DNA of 64,000 bases from Adiantum capillus-veneris (taxonomy: Eukaryota; Streptophyta; Polypodiopsida; Polypodiales; Pteridaceae). Under the pieces are notes generated by a model, which worked only from the letters and a program-made list of their open reading frames with translations, made no database searches and was not told the origin of the DNA. The stretch spans positions 151,689,741 through 151,753,740 of the forward strand of contig CM043945.1 in the NCBI GenBank assembly GCA_014529385.2. The letters are read 5' to 3'. Of the stretch, positions 1 through 11,453 are shown piece after piece (positions within the stretch are counted from its first letter, which is position 1; each line of letters starts with the position of its first letter). The position numbers and the translations under genes were made by a program.

Positions 1-1699
1 ACCGAGCATGTTTTAGAACGAGTTACAAGAAAAGAAGCTTAAAAATTTTTAGACGGCTTCTCAGGGTACAATCAACTTTTGGCTGATCCCAAAGATCAAC
101 ATAAAACTACCTTTGCAATTGAATGGGATATTTTTGCCTATAGGGTTATGCCTTTTGGGTTAACTAATGCTCCCACCACCTTTCAAAGATTGATGAGCCA
201 TGCTTTCAAAAAATATCTTAGGAATTTCTTGAAAGTATATATGGATAATTTATGTGTACATTCATCAATTCGGGCTGATCATTTTGAACATCTCAAAAAG
301 GTATTCAAAAAATATAGGCTTTATAGGATTTACTTAAATCCTAAAAAGTGCACATTTATGGGCAGACAAGGAAAACTTCTTGGACATATAGTGTCTGAAA
401 ATGGCATAAAAAACTGATATGGATAAAATTCATGTTATTGCTGAATGGCCTAGAGAAAGGGGTTCAGGCTTTCATGGGACATTGTGGATATTACAGACGA
501 TTCATTTACATGTATGCCATAATCGCAAAACCTATTTATGACCTGATTACACTCTTTGTATGGACTGATGATTGTGAAGAATGTTTCATGAAGCTTAAAA
601 AATCTCTCACTTTAGCCCCAATATTGAAAGCACCAAATCAGAATAAGATATTCCATATACATGTTGATGCTTCCAATTTTGCCATTGGGTGTATATTAGC
701 TCAACTAGGTGATGAAAAAATTGATTTTTCCATCTCTTATGCTAGTAGACAATTGAATGTGGCAGAGAAGAATTATACAACCACCAAAAGAGAAGGATTA
801 GGGATTATCTATGTCGTAAAAAAGTATAGACATTACCTATTAGCCAACAAATTTGTGTTCTTTGTGAACCACCAAGCTTTATTGTACTTGGTCAACAAAT
901 CATGCAACACAGGAAGAATAGTAAGATGGTTCATCATTATTTTGGAATTCGATATTACTGGAATTGTAAAAAAGGGCACCACACACCAAAGAGTAGATCA
1001 TTTGTCAAGGATTATTTTAAGAGAACCACCAAAAGGAATGGACCATGATCTACAAGATGCATATCTGTTTTCCGTAGAAATGATACCCCGTTGGTCAGAA
1101 GATATGGTTTCATTGATGACCATAGCTCAAGTGGATTCTCAAATACCACTTCCTATTACACCAAGCTTACTTGGGCGATCGATTATGTGTCAATTAATAG
1201 CTGGAAGGCTATACAAAAGAAATTGAGATGGAATATTGCTTTTGTTTATTAATCCTGAGGAAAAACCCCAGTACCTAAGTCAAGCACACATTACCATAGT
1301 AGGGCTTCACTTTGTGGAAGACCAAACTATGCAACGGATCTTGAGACTTGGAGTATTTTGGCCAACTATTAGATTTAGTGATGTTCACTCATTTGTGAAA
1401 AACTGTCTCCAATCCTAGAAACAAGCACCCATACCTCACGTGACATTATTTTAGCTTGATGAGAAAAGGCTAAAAACTGTAGCTCACATCTATGCACAAA
1501 AATGTAAACAAAAACAATTTTTTGATTCACATCTAGTCACAAAAATGTTCAAAAAAGGGGATCTAGTTTTAGTGTATTCCCTTAAGCAACACATTCCCAA
1601 GTTCAAGAAAAAGGAAAACGAACCTTTTATAATTGAAGACGTATCTCCAAGTGGAGCAGTTAAGTTGTCCACACTACATGCGGAACAGAGAATGCCGCT
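1..1699 (+). pseudogene. Ty3/gypsy pol fragment (element A): RT, RNase H and partial integrase
   Basis: This is the 3' part of a gypsy polyprotein entering from the left edge. The RT palm is readable at 64-410 (MPFGLTNAPTTFQRLM; LLGHIVSENGI). The active site reads YMDN (about 238-249) instead of YMDD. A stop and frame change near 415 lead into the RT thumb (GHCGYYRRFI) and RNase H (VDASNFAIGC at about 663-690), where the usual T-D-H-x-A-L is VNHQAL. The integrase zinc-binding segment follows at 1236-1418. The catalytic core is missing: near 1440 the sequence jumps to the integrase C-terminal domain (GDLVLVY, SGAVKL) at about 1465-1699. The style resembles non-chromoviral Tat-like plant gypsy elements. 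Wrong active-site residues, frame changes and the deletion make it inactive. Lineage is an inference from motif style. Confidence 0.85.
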
Positions 1700-1702
1700 T
1701 AA

Positions 1703-3001
1703 CACTAGAATGGTAACCTAACAGGACATAAAAGTTTCCTTTCAAGGTTTTGGGAAAAAATTCCAAAACCATACTAGATCCACTCATTTTGAAAAATCCT
1801 TTCATGAGCTTATAGTTCAATAACTACTATATATGGAAAAAATGAGAAACTTGTAATTTTTCTCATCCCTTGGTCACTACAAGCCTCCAAAGTCTATTTT
1901 GCCCAAAACAACAATTTCTTATGGTTGATTGCATATAAATAAGAGTGGGGATTTTTGCAGGACATGAGATAAAATGCCCCGTTAACTTCAATGGGTTGGT
2001 GACCAAAACATATGGTTGCTTTTACCTCACTAATTTTTTTTTGAGCAAAAAAAATAGGTACAAAAAAGTTGCATTTTTGCCATTCTGCGGACCTATCATC
2101 AAAGTTTCTATAGTCACGCTCAATATAGATACTATATACATGTTTTATTAGTTTCCTTTGGGCCTTTGGATTCAAAAGGAGCCATGGAGCATGTCAAAAG
2201 GATAATGGATCTCTTAAAATTGGAACCTTGGGGGCAATGATAAAGTGCTAAATACAGCAAACATGAAAAAACTGGGTTTAGCATTATGACCTCTAGAAAC
2301 CCATAGAAACTACTCAAGATCTAGCCAAGTTTGTAGTCTATGATTAGATATGGTTAGTACCTACAAAATACACACAATTGGCCTAAGAAACTAGCAATAT
2401 TGAGAAAGTTATACTTGCTACTCTAAAATGTATCGTATTCTTTAGCAATCAAAAAACTCAACCATCATCATATACTATGCTATATAGCATATTAGGTCCC
2501 CCAAAACTCAAGGAAGATTAGCTTTATGTTATACATTGCACTTAAACAATCAAAATTAAATTTGAATATCAAGAAAGCCACCAAAAAAATCATAAAAGTG
2601 CAATTCTTGTAAATTGGTCATAACTTTCAATTTTAACACTTAGCTCTCCCTACAAGCATCAAAACATGTTGAGAACTATGAAGGCCTAACCTCTAGCCAT
2701 CTAAACCTCACAAACATGAAGTTTAGAGTGGTATAGTTGCCAAAAATTGAAAAAAAGCCAAAAACAGGACCCGTTTTTTCACACAGTTTAGGTTCAAAAA
2801 TGTTGTGCAAGAGTAAGGTTAATGGTGAGATCGATACTAAAAAAAAAATGCTATGTTTTTTTCAGCTCATAAGGCAACTTTGTGGATATATAGCACCTAG
2901 AAATTCATTTTCATACTCTTAAAATAATTCAAGTAAAATGGTCACTTAACAGGACACAAAAGTGTCCAAGGACATAAAAGTGTCCTCTTACCATTCTAGT
3001 G
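1703..3001. mobile_element. piggyBac-like non-autonomous element (1.3 kb, TTAA-flanked)
   Basis: Perfect 14 bp terminal inverted repeats (CACTAGAATGGTAA at 1703-1716, its reverse complement at 2988-3001) are flanked on both sides by TTAA (1699-1702 and 3002-3005). Inside the ends are short self-complementary repeats built on GGACAyAAAAGTgTCC (about 1724-1740 and 2950-2986), resembling the subterminal inverted repeats of piggyBac elements. TTAA duplication and a CACTAG or CCCTAG-like terminus are hallmarks of piggyBac. The interior is AT-rich and no transposase is recognisable. It sits in the last codons of the element A integrase: without it and one TTAA the reading frame would run on to a TGA at 3031-3033, as a precise insertion predicts. 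The CACTA superfamily is the alternative, but the adjacent 3 bp (TAA left, TTA right) do not match as a duplication. Confidence 0.7.
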
Positions 3002-3033
3002 TTAAAGAAGTACCATTTGCCACTAACCAATGA

Positions 3034-4335
3034 CTTGCTAGAGAAAATGCATGCATCAAAGCAGAGAAAGATTAAACGATAGTAGGTTATTGATGAAACC
3101 CAAGAGGAAGCTTGACTTTGAGTACTCAAGAAGAAAATTGCTTTCAAAAGTCAACAAACACCTATTCCCATCAACACTTTGGCACCAGATGAGAGATTAT
3201 GGGAACTACAGAATGATGCAGTATCAACGGATGATGAATGGTTGGATGGAATGGACCTTTGCATCAAAGTACAACTGAACAATCATAGCACAAATGCATT
3301 GGTAGATACTGGAGCCTAAATTAATGCAGTCAGTGATGCCACTTACATGAAAGCTACGAATCAGTCTTTAGCATCGAGAATATCTGCTATCAAAGGATGC
3401 AACAAAAACCCAACATCGGCATTGGGAGTAGTCAACTTGAATGTGATAGTACATGGATGTTCATGACCTCATAAATTTGTATGCATATCAGATGAACATA
3501 TAAATTCAACAATGAGTCTTGGAATCTCATGGATGCAGACATACAAGGCAATACCAGATTGGGACACCAATCAACTCAAGCTATCACTTAAATGAGGACA
3601 ACTCTTAGTTCCAATTTCACGGAGCAAAGAGGAAGGGAAAAGTGATTGCCCACAAAAGAAAACAGGGAGTAATGAATCTACTTCCTCCTCTAGACAAGCA
3701 AATGCTACAAATAGCATGCAAGGAGTCAGGAAAATTTGGGTACCAGAAGCACAAATCAAGAACAATCTGTCTCAAATTTGGGTGCCCAAAAATTCATCTA
3801 CCATACTGAAGAAAGTTTACATCAAACAATTCTAAGAAAAACATCTTTTAGAAGAGAAACTAGCACTAGAAGGGTTTGGAAACCAAAGGAGCATTTATCT
3901 TCTCCACAAACTATAAAGCCAATGAAGTAGTTGAAAGTTAAATCTCAAAGAACTCAACCACAACAACTCATCAACGGAAAACCAAAATACCAATGGAGAG
4001 TTAAAGCTCACCAACCGTCATCATTGATACGTACAACTCAAAAAACTAGTGTGCCAAAGCATCCAGTTGGTACAATCAGACAAAGAGCACACAAATTACA
4101 AAATCTGCTCTTTTGAAAACATCAACAAGAAACCTCAATCATGGAAACCCTTGAGTTAACTACTCAGACCCAACTCTTGCACAACATACTGGTTTGAATT
4201 GCATTGACCTTCAGAGCATGATAGAGCCAACCACGGCTATGCATAGACACGATTGTTCAACCCATGCACACAGTCATCCTGGAGTACTCCAGCTAGGAGG
4301 GATGGAAGGGAACTTTAGTAATCAAGGGCAATGCT
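3034..4335 (+). pseudogene. Element A 3' region: protease-like domain and WVPK repeats
   Basis: Just downstream of the element A integrase, a broken reading frame holds an aspartic-protease-like segment: ALVDTGA at about 3296-3316, then a TAA where a Glu codon would be expected, then INAVSD. About 130 codons later come two Trp-Val-Pro-Lys type motifs (KIWVPE at about 3731, QIWVPK at about 3776) in a basic Gln/Asn-rich stretch. Frame changes are frequent after that. The same order, protease-like motif then W-[VI]-P-K repeats, recurs in element D (57-58.5 kb), and the repeats also occur in element C (19.4-19.6 kb). A second protease after integrase is not the usual gypsy order. The function of the W-P-K region is unknown to me. 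Confidence 0.55.
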
Positions 4336-4380
4336 CGAAGAGGGAGGAAACAAGTTGGATGTTAACGTGTGGTTTTTTGC
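4336..4380 (+). promoter_or_regulatory. Candidate polypurine tract and 3' LTR start of element A
   Basis: A purine run (GAAGAGGGAGGAAAC, about 4336-4350) follows the last coding-like sequence and is soon followed by TGTTAACG (about 4363), a plausible LTR 5' end. No second LTR is in the window for comparison, so the boundary is tentative. Confidence 0.3.
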
Positions 4381-6534
4381 AAAATTACCTAATAATTCCC
4401 TTAAAAAATCATCAAAAGGGGAATTTTAACTGGTAACATCTTCCCAATGAGTGTAAACAATGTATGTAATATTAGAAAATATATCAAAAATAGCTTGTTT
4501 TACTTCTTTTTATCAGATATTGGAGTTTAAAAATGGAGAAATCCACCAAAAAGCAATAAAATAGTTTTCTTCAATGGATTTTCTTAATTGTTGATTTGTC
4601 AATTTGCTTTTTTAGTGCATTCTGTTATTTTCTTTGATTTTTTCAATAAACATGTCAAAATTTAATAATAAATAGCAAATGAGCTCAGATGGAGAAATTG
4701 AAGATATGTTGATGATCAGAAGAACAAGACGGACATGCACAAAAAATTTCAATTAAAACGACAAATGGAAGCGAGAAGCCTAAATTAGGCCGCCAAGGTA
4801 TGTTTGTGCAAATTCTCACAGAATGAGCTAACAAAGTCCGATTGAAGGGATTTTTTGAGTTTAACGTAGATTTCACGGCCTAGTACGACTAGTAGGGGAG
4901 TCTGGGGAAAAATAGTTTGGGAAGTCCGGGTATAGATATCCAAGGTAGCTCAAAATAACCTCATTTCCACTAGTCACTCTTGGAGAAGAGAGCTCTGTAC
5001 CTTCTTTGTGCGCAATTTCTGGAGTCCACAATCGCCCATTTTCAGTGCTGTCTCACACGAGACATGAGGGGTAAGTTCTAAAATCATCAAGGAACGTTTC
5101 TATACGGTCGGGTAGCAAGTCTAGGCCTAGGAAAAACCCCTAGAATCTCAGCTGTGTACGGATATCCTCCTACGACACAAAAGTGACCCTAGAGTCCTGT
5201 CAGCCAACCAAATTGGACGAGAGTTGAACTGCACCATGCTCCTAGATAATAGAAAAATTCCATATCACTAGATGACCATTTGGCAGGGGTCGAGGGGGTC
5301 CCAAGTAAATAATCTAGGTTTTGGCCACATACCAGAATTGGATTCTGACTCCTTTGGCAGCTTATAGACAAGGTCTACACACAATGTATCTTGATGGTTT
5401 TAAGAAAATGGTCAAGGCAAGCTCTCAAATAGCTGGAAATAGCTCGAAGGCTACAAAGTGTCAAATTTGACATATGAAGTCAAACTGACTCCGAATGAGG
5501 CCAAACTGGATAAGCAGCATCAGGACTATGTAGCGAACAAGTCCATGGCTTCAAAGTGACCAAGTAGTAACACAAATCGGTGATTTCAAAGTTGACAAGA
5601 GTATGAAGGGATGCGGACACGACCAAACCTTATCAAATTCATTTTAGGACTTGTTTTAGTAGATGTATTAAAGATGTGTAGATCATAAAATTATCCTTTC
5701 AAACCAAAAATATAGTTGTGGTTAATAATCACGATTATTTACTTTTGTGCACATTTGGTTTAAAATGATCATGTCACTTCACCTATCACTTGACCACATC
5801 TATCTCATGCCACATGCCAACTTAGAGCCCAAAAGATCAAGAAAATCTCAGATTTTGTCAAAAAACACACACTAAAGACTCTTATGTCCAAATTTTGAGA
5901 TAATTGTCACATTTTTTGATCCAAATTATCCCATATCTCACACAGAGGCTCTATATCATGTATAGGACCAACATGCAATAAAAAATGTCCAACTGGATGA
6001 AAAAGACAATAATCAAGATTATTTACTTTTTTATGAGAATGAGCTCAAATTTTAGCTTTGACCTTATGGGACCAAAATACATGATGTTCCAAGTCCACCA
6101 ATAAAGTTTGATCACATTTGAATTAAAAAAACCCATAATCCCTTCATATCTACTATTTTAGAGTTTGAAGCCTAAATCTGGTACCATTTCTACCTAGTAC
6201 ACTCAGATGAGTCCACACTTCACTCAAAGCATCTAAATCACATATATTTCAAGCCTATGATGTCAGAAATGCAAAAAGTTGGAAAAATTTCCCAGCTGTA
6301 AATGATTGCAATTATTTACTTTAGTTGTAAATTTTATCTGGGTTGCATGGTTTTGATCTTTACATGTTTTTATACATTAACACGTGCTCCAAAATCTATT
6401 TGAAGCAAAATGGACATCATTTGCCAGCAATTTAGACTCAGGGCATTTCAGAGTAGAATCCGTGGAATTTTCTAACTTTGACATTGTATTCTCCTATTAG
6501 GCGCAATGCAAGCGGCTGAAAAGAAAAGAAGAGG
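4381..6534 (+). other. Non-coding stretch: presumed LTR and leader before element B
   Basis: No credible coding sequence is visible. The first half may be an LTR of element A or B. From about 5.7 kb it is AT-rich leader-like sequence carrying the repeated palindromic core listed separately. No clear primer-binding site was found. Confidence 0.4.
5722..6325 (+). repeat. Leader repeats of element B with palindromic core
   Basis: A core close to AATAATCACGATTATTTACT occurs at about 5723, 6008 and 6301, spaced about 284 and 293 bp. The first copy contains a perfect 7 bp inverted repeat with a 2 nt spacer (AATAATC-AC-GATTATT). Sequence between copies is poorly conserved. A related copy (TAATAATCGTGATTTTTT) lies at 10349-10366, downstream of the element B LTR-like block. 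Confidence 0.6.
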
Positions 6535-9500
6535 ATGACTCAAAAAGAGAATCTACAAGAATTACCACCATACCAGTTGGAGACGAGCTCTGTGAAAATG
6601 ACAATGACAATCTACTTATCCAAAGAACAACTTGAAGAAAATAACACTACAGTCTTCACCGGAAGGTTCAATAGTGAAGATGGAAACTAGGTAGAGTTAC
6701 AAATGCTACCCAAGGAAGTTTATGATGTAGCTGCAAAGCCAGACACTAAATAAGCCAACAGAAGAATGGGACTTCGAGAATTCTATGACCAAGAGCCATG
6801 TGGAGTAGATTTCTAGTGGGCCTATGAACTATTATCCACTATCAAAGAGGATGGATTGGCTCAGATCACATATCAGAGAGGCCAGAAAGTTGAAGTGGTT
6901 ATCAACAAGGACATAGTGGCCAAGGTACTAAAGCTGCCAATGAAAGGTTTGACAATGAGGTCCAGGGATAGAAAGACGGCTTGCATAGTCACCAAAGATA
7001 TAGCTGCCGCCACTTTCTCCAACCTCATTCTAAAGCAAGTGGAGGATCCTGCCCGTCTTTATCACCAACACTTCCATTTCCTCTCAAAGAGACCATCAAG
7101 ATACACAACTCTGAATCATGCACTTGCAACTACTTTCACGTAGGTGTTGAAGTCAACAACAAGGCAAACAATAGATCACACGCAGTACGTGCTTACAACA
7201 CTCAAGAGCACAAAGAAGGAAAGAAAGATAACATATTTGGGTGCTCTAGAAATTCTAACACGAATCACATATCATGATATTGGAATGGCCAACAACTTGT
7301 CACCAGCACCGAATCAAAATACAAGGATAGTATTAGCTGAACCCTCTCCATGAACCACTAGATCAAGGAAGAAAAGGGTATATAAACCAGATGAAGAATT
7401 AACAAAAAGCTTGTCTGAAGTTCACAATAGTGAAAGCTCTGACAATGAAGAAACAAGGGCAAGGAGAGAGGAAATGAAGAAGAAAGAAGTAGCATCCCAT
7501 CAGGAAGAACCTCAGTAGAAGACAACACTGTTTGAGAGGGAAAAGAGTCTTATGAAAGAAGCCGCCAAGCTGTAGGAGAAAACTTGAAATCATAGATTTT
7601 GAGGAAGATTAAGGGTCCAAGGACCAAAAACCTACAAAGAGGGTCCTAGAAGATCCGAAGGATTTGCTTGAACGGATGTATGCAAAAGCTGAAGCCTTGA
7701 AGATATAAGAAGCTCTAGAAGCGCAAAGGAAAGCAAGAGAAGAATCGGTTGCACACAAAGGCAAGCAGAAGCTGCACAACAATTTGAACCACAACACGAA
7801 CAAGGAGAGATGTCTCCAAGACCCACTTCACCCACTACGGAACAAGAAGACCATCCCATGCCAAGTCCAACTGCTAAATCCAATGAAGGCGAGGAAGCAA
7901 AGTGAAAAGAGAAACAACATGAGGAACCGGGAGAGAAACAAAAGGAGGAATCCAATTATGAACAACCTAAGGAAAGTGTCAAAGATAAAGTTGGACCTTC
8001 TACAACAACACAACCAAAATCAGTTGAAGCAGCTACAAAGCATCAAGAAGAATCAGTTGAACCATCTATGAAGTCACAAGTAAAATCTGTTGCACCGTCG
8101 AAAGAGCCACAAGCCAAATTTGCTGGACATCATGATAAACATCATTGAAGATCTTCAAGGATAGATCAGAGAACTAAAAAATGAAGCAGAACAACACCAA
8201 ACTATCAAGGAAAGGTAGCAAAAAGAGATGGAAGATTTAGGGGAGCTCCTCACAAAGCTGTCAGATGCATGCAAAAGCAAGGACCAACAGCTGACAAAAG
8301 TGACCAATGAAATTTTAATCACTACTCAGTGAGCCCAAAAGATCCAAGTGCAATTACATGTAGCCAATGCCTTATTGCAATACTCTAAGCAAAGAATCAA
8401 TGACCAAGCGGAATCCCTAAGTTAGATCAAGGAAAACCCAGCCGTAGCTTCACTCAAGGGGACAGATGAAGTCTACAAGACTTTGGAAAAGAGAAACAAG
8501 GACCTGGAACTTGATCTGAAGATTGAACAGGCACAAAGACGAGACCTTGTCTTAATGAGGGTACAAAGAGAAGAGTAGTTGCTCAAGGAAATAGAGGATT
8601 TAAAGAGAGCCAACCAGTTGCTAAGAGAGGGACATACTGAAGCTCAAGAGGAGGCATGAGCACCTGAACAACCAATTATAGACATACCATCAGTCTCCTT
8701 TGTGGATATGGAAACACAACCGATAGAAGGGCATATTAGAGATTCTAAATTTCAAGTATTGATCATTGAAGAAGAACAAATGCCAATGGTCCAGCTTTCT
8801 AAAGCTGAAGAAGATGCACTGAAAGAACAGATTGTCCATGAGGTAGATGCTGAATGGAAAGTGGCAATGGATTGGGAGTTGAGAGTTCTCCACTCAGTCA
8901 ATGTAACCTAGCTCACTCCGAACCAAATCAATACTCAATGTCATCAACAGTCATTGCCCTACCTTTTAATAAAGGTAGAGCTACTACAAATCAAAGAAAG
9001 ACTATTCAAAGATACGCAGGAAGAAGGTTCAGATTCTCTCCACCTAGATGGAGAAAGAATTGGCTCAGCAAGAACTTAAGATACCTCATCTATTTACAAG
9101 AACACCTGCAGCATTACAGAGAGACCCTACATTCTATCCTGTGCCAAGGGTAAGGACATGGCCAACACATGAAGCACTGATGAAGAAGAGACCAACTTGG
9201 CTCAACTACCCAAAATTGCCAACTCCAGAGGGACTAGCAATGGAAGAATACATGGAGAAAACCCTAATGGACGCCATGAGCTGCTTCAAGAGCCCCCCTA
9301 ACTTCTCATGTGCAATGCTCTATAAAATTTTAGATTGCTGCTTACATGCATTCAAGCTTTTCATGATCCTGAGCAAGTAGGAGCCCCATGAATGTACTTC
9401 TTAGAAGGTAACAAAGTCTTGTGCTATGTTTGAGCGGACAGCCTTCAGAAGAAGTCCTCCTCAACTTCTACGCCAAATGTATGTTCTTGTCATCAAGCAA

Positions 9501-9747
9501 TATGTTGGCATTCGAAGAGGCTTTTTATACAGGATTCTTCACGTGGCGGACAAAGATTTCTGGGCCAGTGATCAACAATATGACATCAAGGTCTATTGGC
9601 TATTCTGCCATTGAACTAAAAAACAAAGTCACTATTCAATTTTTGCAAGTCCCTGACAAAGAAAGACGGATCAGATATGAGAAAGCTCTACACACACTTA
9701 AAGACCGCCTTGCCAGCCGTCAACCCAAAGAATATTTCAACCCATGA
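6535..9747 (+). pseudogene. Element B gag-like, coiled-coil ORF relic
   Basis: A broken reading frame starts at ATG 6535 and is interrupted by stops near 6688, 6754, 6811 and 7141. The N-terminal part (about 6760-6960) is the best preserved: EFYDQEPCGVDF, WAYELLSTI, ITYQRGQKVEVVI, VLKLPMKG. It is followed by a highly charged Lys/Glu/Gln-rich region (7380-8130) and a long heptad-like stretch (8140-8900) that should form coiled coil. A second conserved-looking block lies at 9048-9380 (WPTHEALMKKRPTWLNYPKLPTPEG) and a last one at 9421-9747 ending in a stop. No zinc knuckle, protease, RT or integrase was seen. Its place between a leader and a polypurine tract suggests the sole ORF of a non-autonomous LTR element. 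I do not recognise the family. Confidence 0.5.
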
Positions 9748-9772
9748 AACTGTGTCAAGGGACAACACAATT

Positions 9773-9786
9773 GAGGAGGGGGGGAA
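9773..9786 (+). promoter_or_regulatory. Polypurine tract of element B
   Basis: GAGGAGGGGGGGAA lies 26 bp after the last stop of the element B ORF and directly before an LTR-like block. It resembles the tract of element D (AGGAAGGGGGGA at 59657), including a similar upstream GGGACrACACAA sequence. Confidence 0.6.
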
Positions 9787-10199
9787 CGTTAGCAGCAAGC
9801 TAACCCATGTAACATTTTTTGGGATCTTTTATTGTAAAAACACTTATTATTTTCATAAATCAAGAATATTGTACCTCCTATTTTCCAAGTGGATATTGTA
9901 ATTGATGAGCCGGGGCTATAAGCTTTTAGATTGTATCAATTTATCCTTAGCTAGAGCTCTCAGATTATTAGTTTTTGACCAAAGAAAGCTTGGCTAAGGT
10001 ATAAAAGCCAATTTTTATAAGTTATTTTTTAAGTTTTGAATAATAGAAACACAGCGTGAGCTAACGGTGCGCATTTCTCTCCTTCTCGCGCTTCCTACTT
10101 CCTTCTTGGTTGTCACATTGCAGTGCCGTTTGTTGCGTTGCAACCATAGGTAAGAGATCTATGCATTGACGTAAACATATCATGGTAAATTGTAGCTTT
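9787..10199 (+). repeat. LTR-like block of element B
   Basis: It starts just after a polypurine tract and ends at a primer-site-like sequence. A TATA-like element (GGTATAAAAGCC) lies near 9997, so transcription would start near 10030. It begins close to GTTAGCAGCAAGCTAAC, an inverted repeat. No second copy is in the window, so both ends are approximate. Confidence 0.45.
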
Positions 10200-10214
10200 T
10201 GGCGTCGCCGACCC
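10200..10214 (+). promoter_or_regulatory. Candidate primer-binding site after the element B LTR
   Basis: TGGCGTCGCCGACCC follows the LTR-like block. Its surroundings (TAGCTTTTGG before, GGCCTA after) align with the tRNA-Asp-like site at 12879. I cannot name the matching tRNA. A primer site after a block that is itself preceded by a polypurine tract is unusual. Confidence 0.4.
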
Positions 10215-10779
10215 ACGGCCTAATTTCATTATAAATTTAAGCTAGAAAATCACAAAGTAAGCATAGGCGGAGTATTGGGGCATCATTGCTAAGCACTTAG
10301 ATGCATTGGGGTCAAAAACAACTAGGTCAAAAACTCACTATTTGCTGTTAATAATCGTGATTTTTTCCCTTCATCAAAAGTGGGATTTGACACCTTAATC
10401 ATGTGTGCTTAGGTCCTATATACATATCCTAGAAGTTTCGTAACATTTGGATGTTGTTTGACGCTGTAATGGTTATGATTTGTTTTCCAATTAGTGATTA
10501 GCTTTTGATGACTTAGGTCATTTGAGTGTAGCTTGTGTTAGATGCAAGTTGTCTATTGTTTTCCAAGAGATTGACACCCTCTTGTAGCCTCTATGCACTA
10601 GTCGAGTCAGCTTCATCCCATAGATTGACAATTATGTTCATGGTTCTCACTATGTCTGCAATAAGATAGGAGTGAGGTTAGAAACCCATCCCACAGGAAC
10701 ATAACCTGAGATTACCTTGTCCATGAAGATATTTTTGTGGAAGGTATTATGGGGTCCCTGCCAACAGGTGTAAAGGTAT

Positions 10780-11250
10780 TAGTTCAAGGTATCGGCCTTG
10801 CTAGGTGCTCGATTGGAAAAGTGCTAAGGAGGACCTACCCCACTTATTCTTGGAATGTCCAAGAGTTAGAGGATTGGCAGGAAAAGTATGAAAAATGATC
10901 CAAAGGACTTGAAAGATTGGGTTCTCCAAGAATGATCTGCTCATTGGAGGGAACATAGTTGAATGCCTATCAATCCTCTTCTCGTCCTCTTATATACTTA
11001 GGTAGTTAATTCTACTATTTTCACCATGTTTGGAAGGCGAAGAATGGACATATGTTTGCCCATGATCTCTTGAGAGCCTGCAGAGATCATCCAAGCTAGC
11101 AAGGTTATTATTCAAGGGATTGGGAAACACATAACCTCTGACAGATGGAAGTGGATAACGAGTCTTAGCGTTAGGTCCATGACACTTTGAGGGTTTACTT
11201 TTAGTCTTCAATGGAATATATGTGGCCATGGCTTGGATTGAGCATGGTGC
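10780..11250 (+). pseudogene. LINE remnant: zf-RVT C-terminal region
   Basis: A decayed end of a plant non-LTR retrotransposon ORF2. Recognisable pieces are FLWKVLWG (about 10730-10750), the zinc-binding segment EDLPHLFLECPRVRG (about 10832-10876) and the C-terminal HHVWKAKNGHMFAHDLLRAC (about 11024-11083). Several frameshifts and stops separate them. The endonuclease and RT domains are absent, as expected for a 5'-truncated copy. Confidence 0.6.
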
Positions 11251-11359
11251 TAATGTAATGGTTTTTTCTCATATGAATATAACTTCCACATATTGTGAGA
11301 TTTGTTAAAAACAAAATGGAGAACAAAACACCAAAGAATTATTTTTGAGATGATTGGCA

Positions 11360-11363
<4 letters not shown>

Positions 11364-11451
<88 letters not shown>
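11364..11451. repeat. (GA)n microsatellite, about 88 bp
   Basis: An uninterrupted GA dinucleotide run. Open frames through it on either strand are artefacts of the repeat. Confidence 0.97.

Positions 11452-11453
<2 letters not shown>

Noticed and set aside
1703-3001. CACTA (En/Spm) transposon
   Set aside because: The termini start CACTA, but the flanking 3 bp are TAA and TTA, not a direct duplication, while TTAA matches on both sides.
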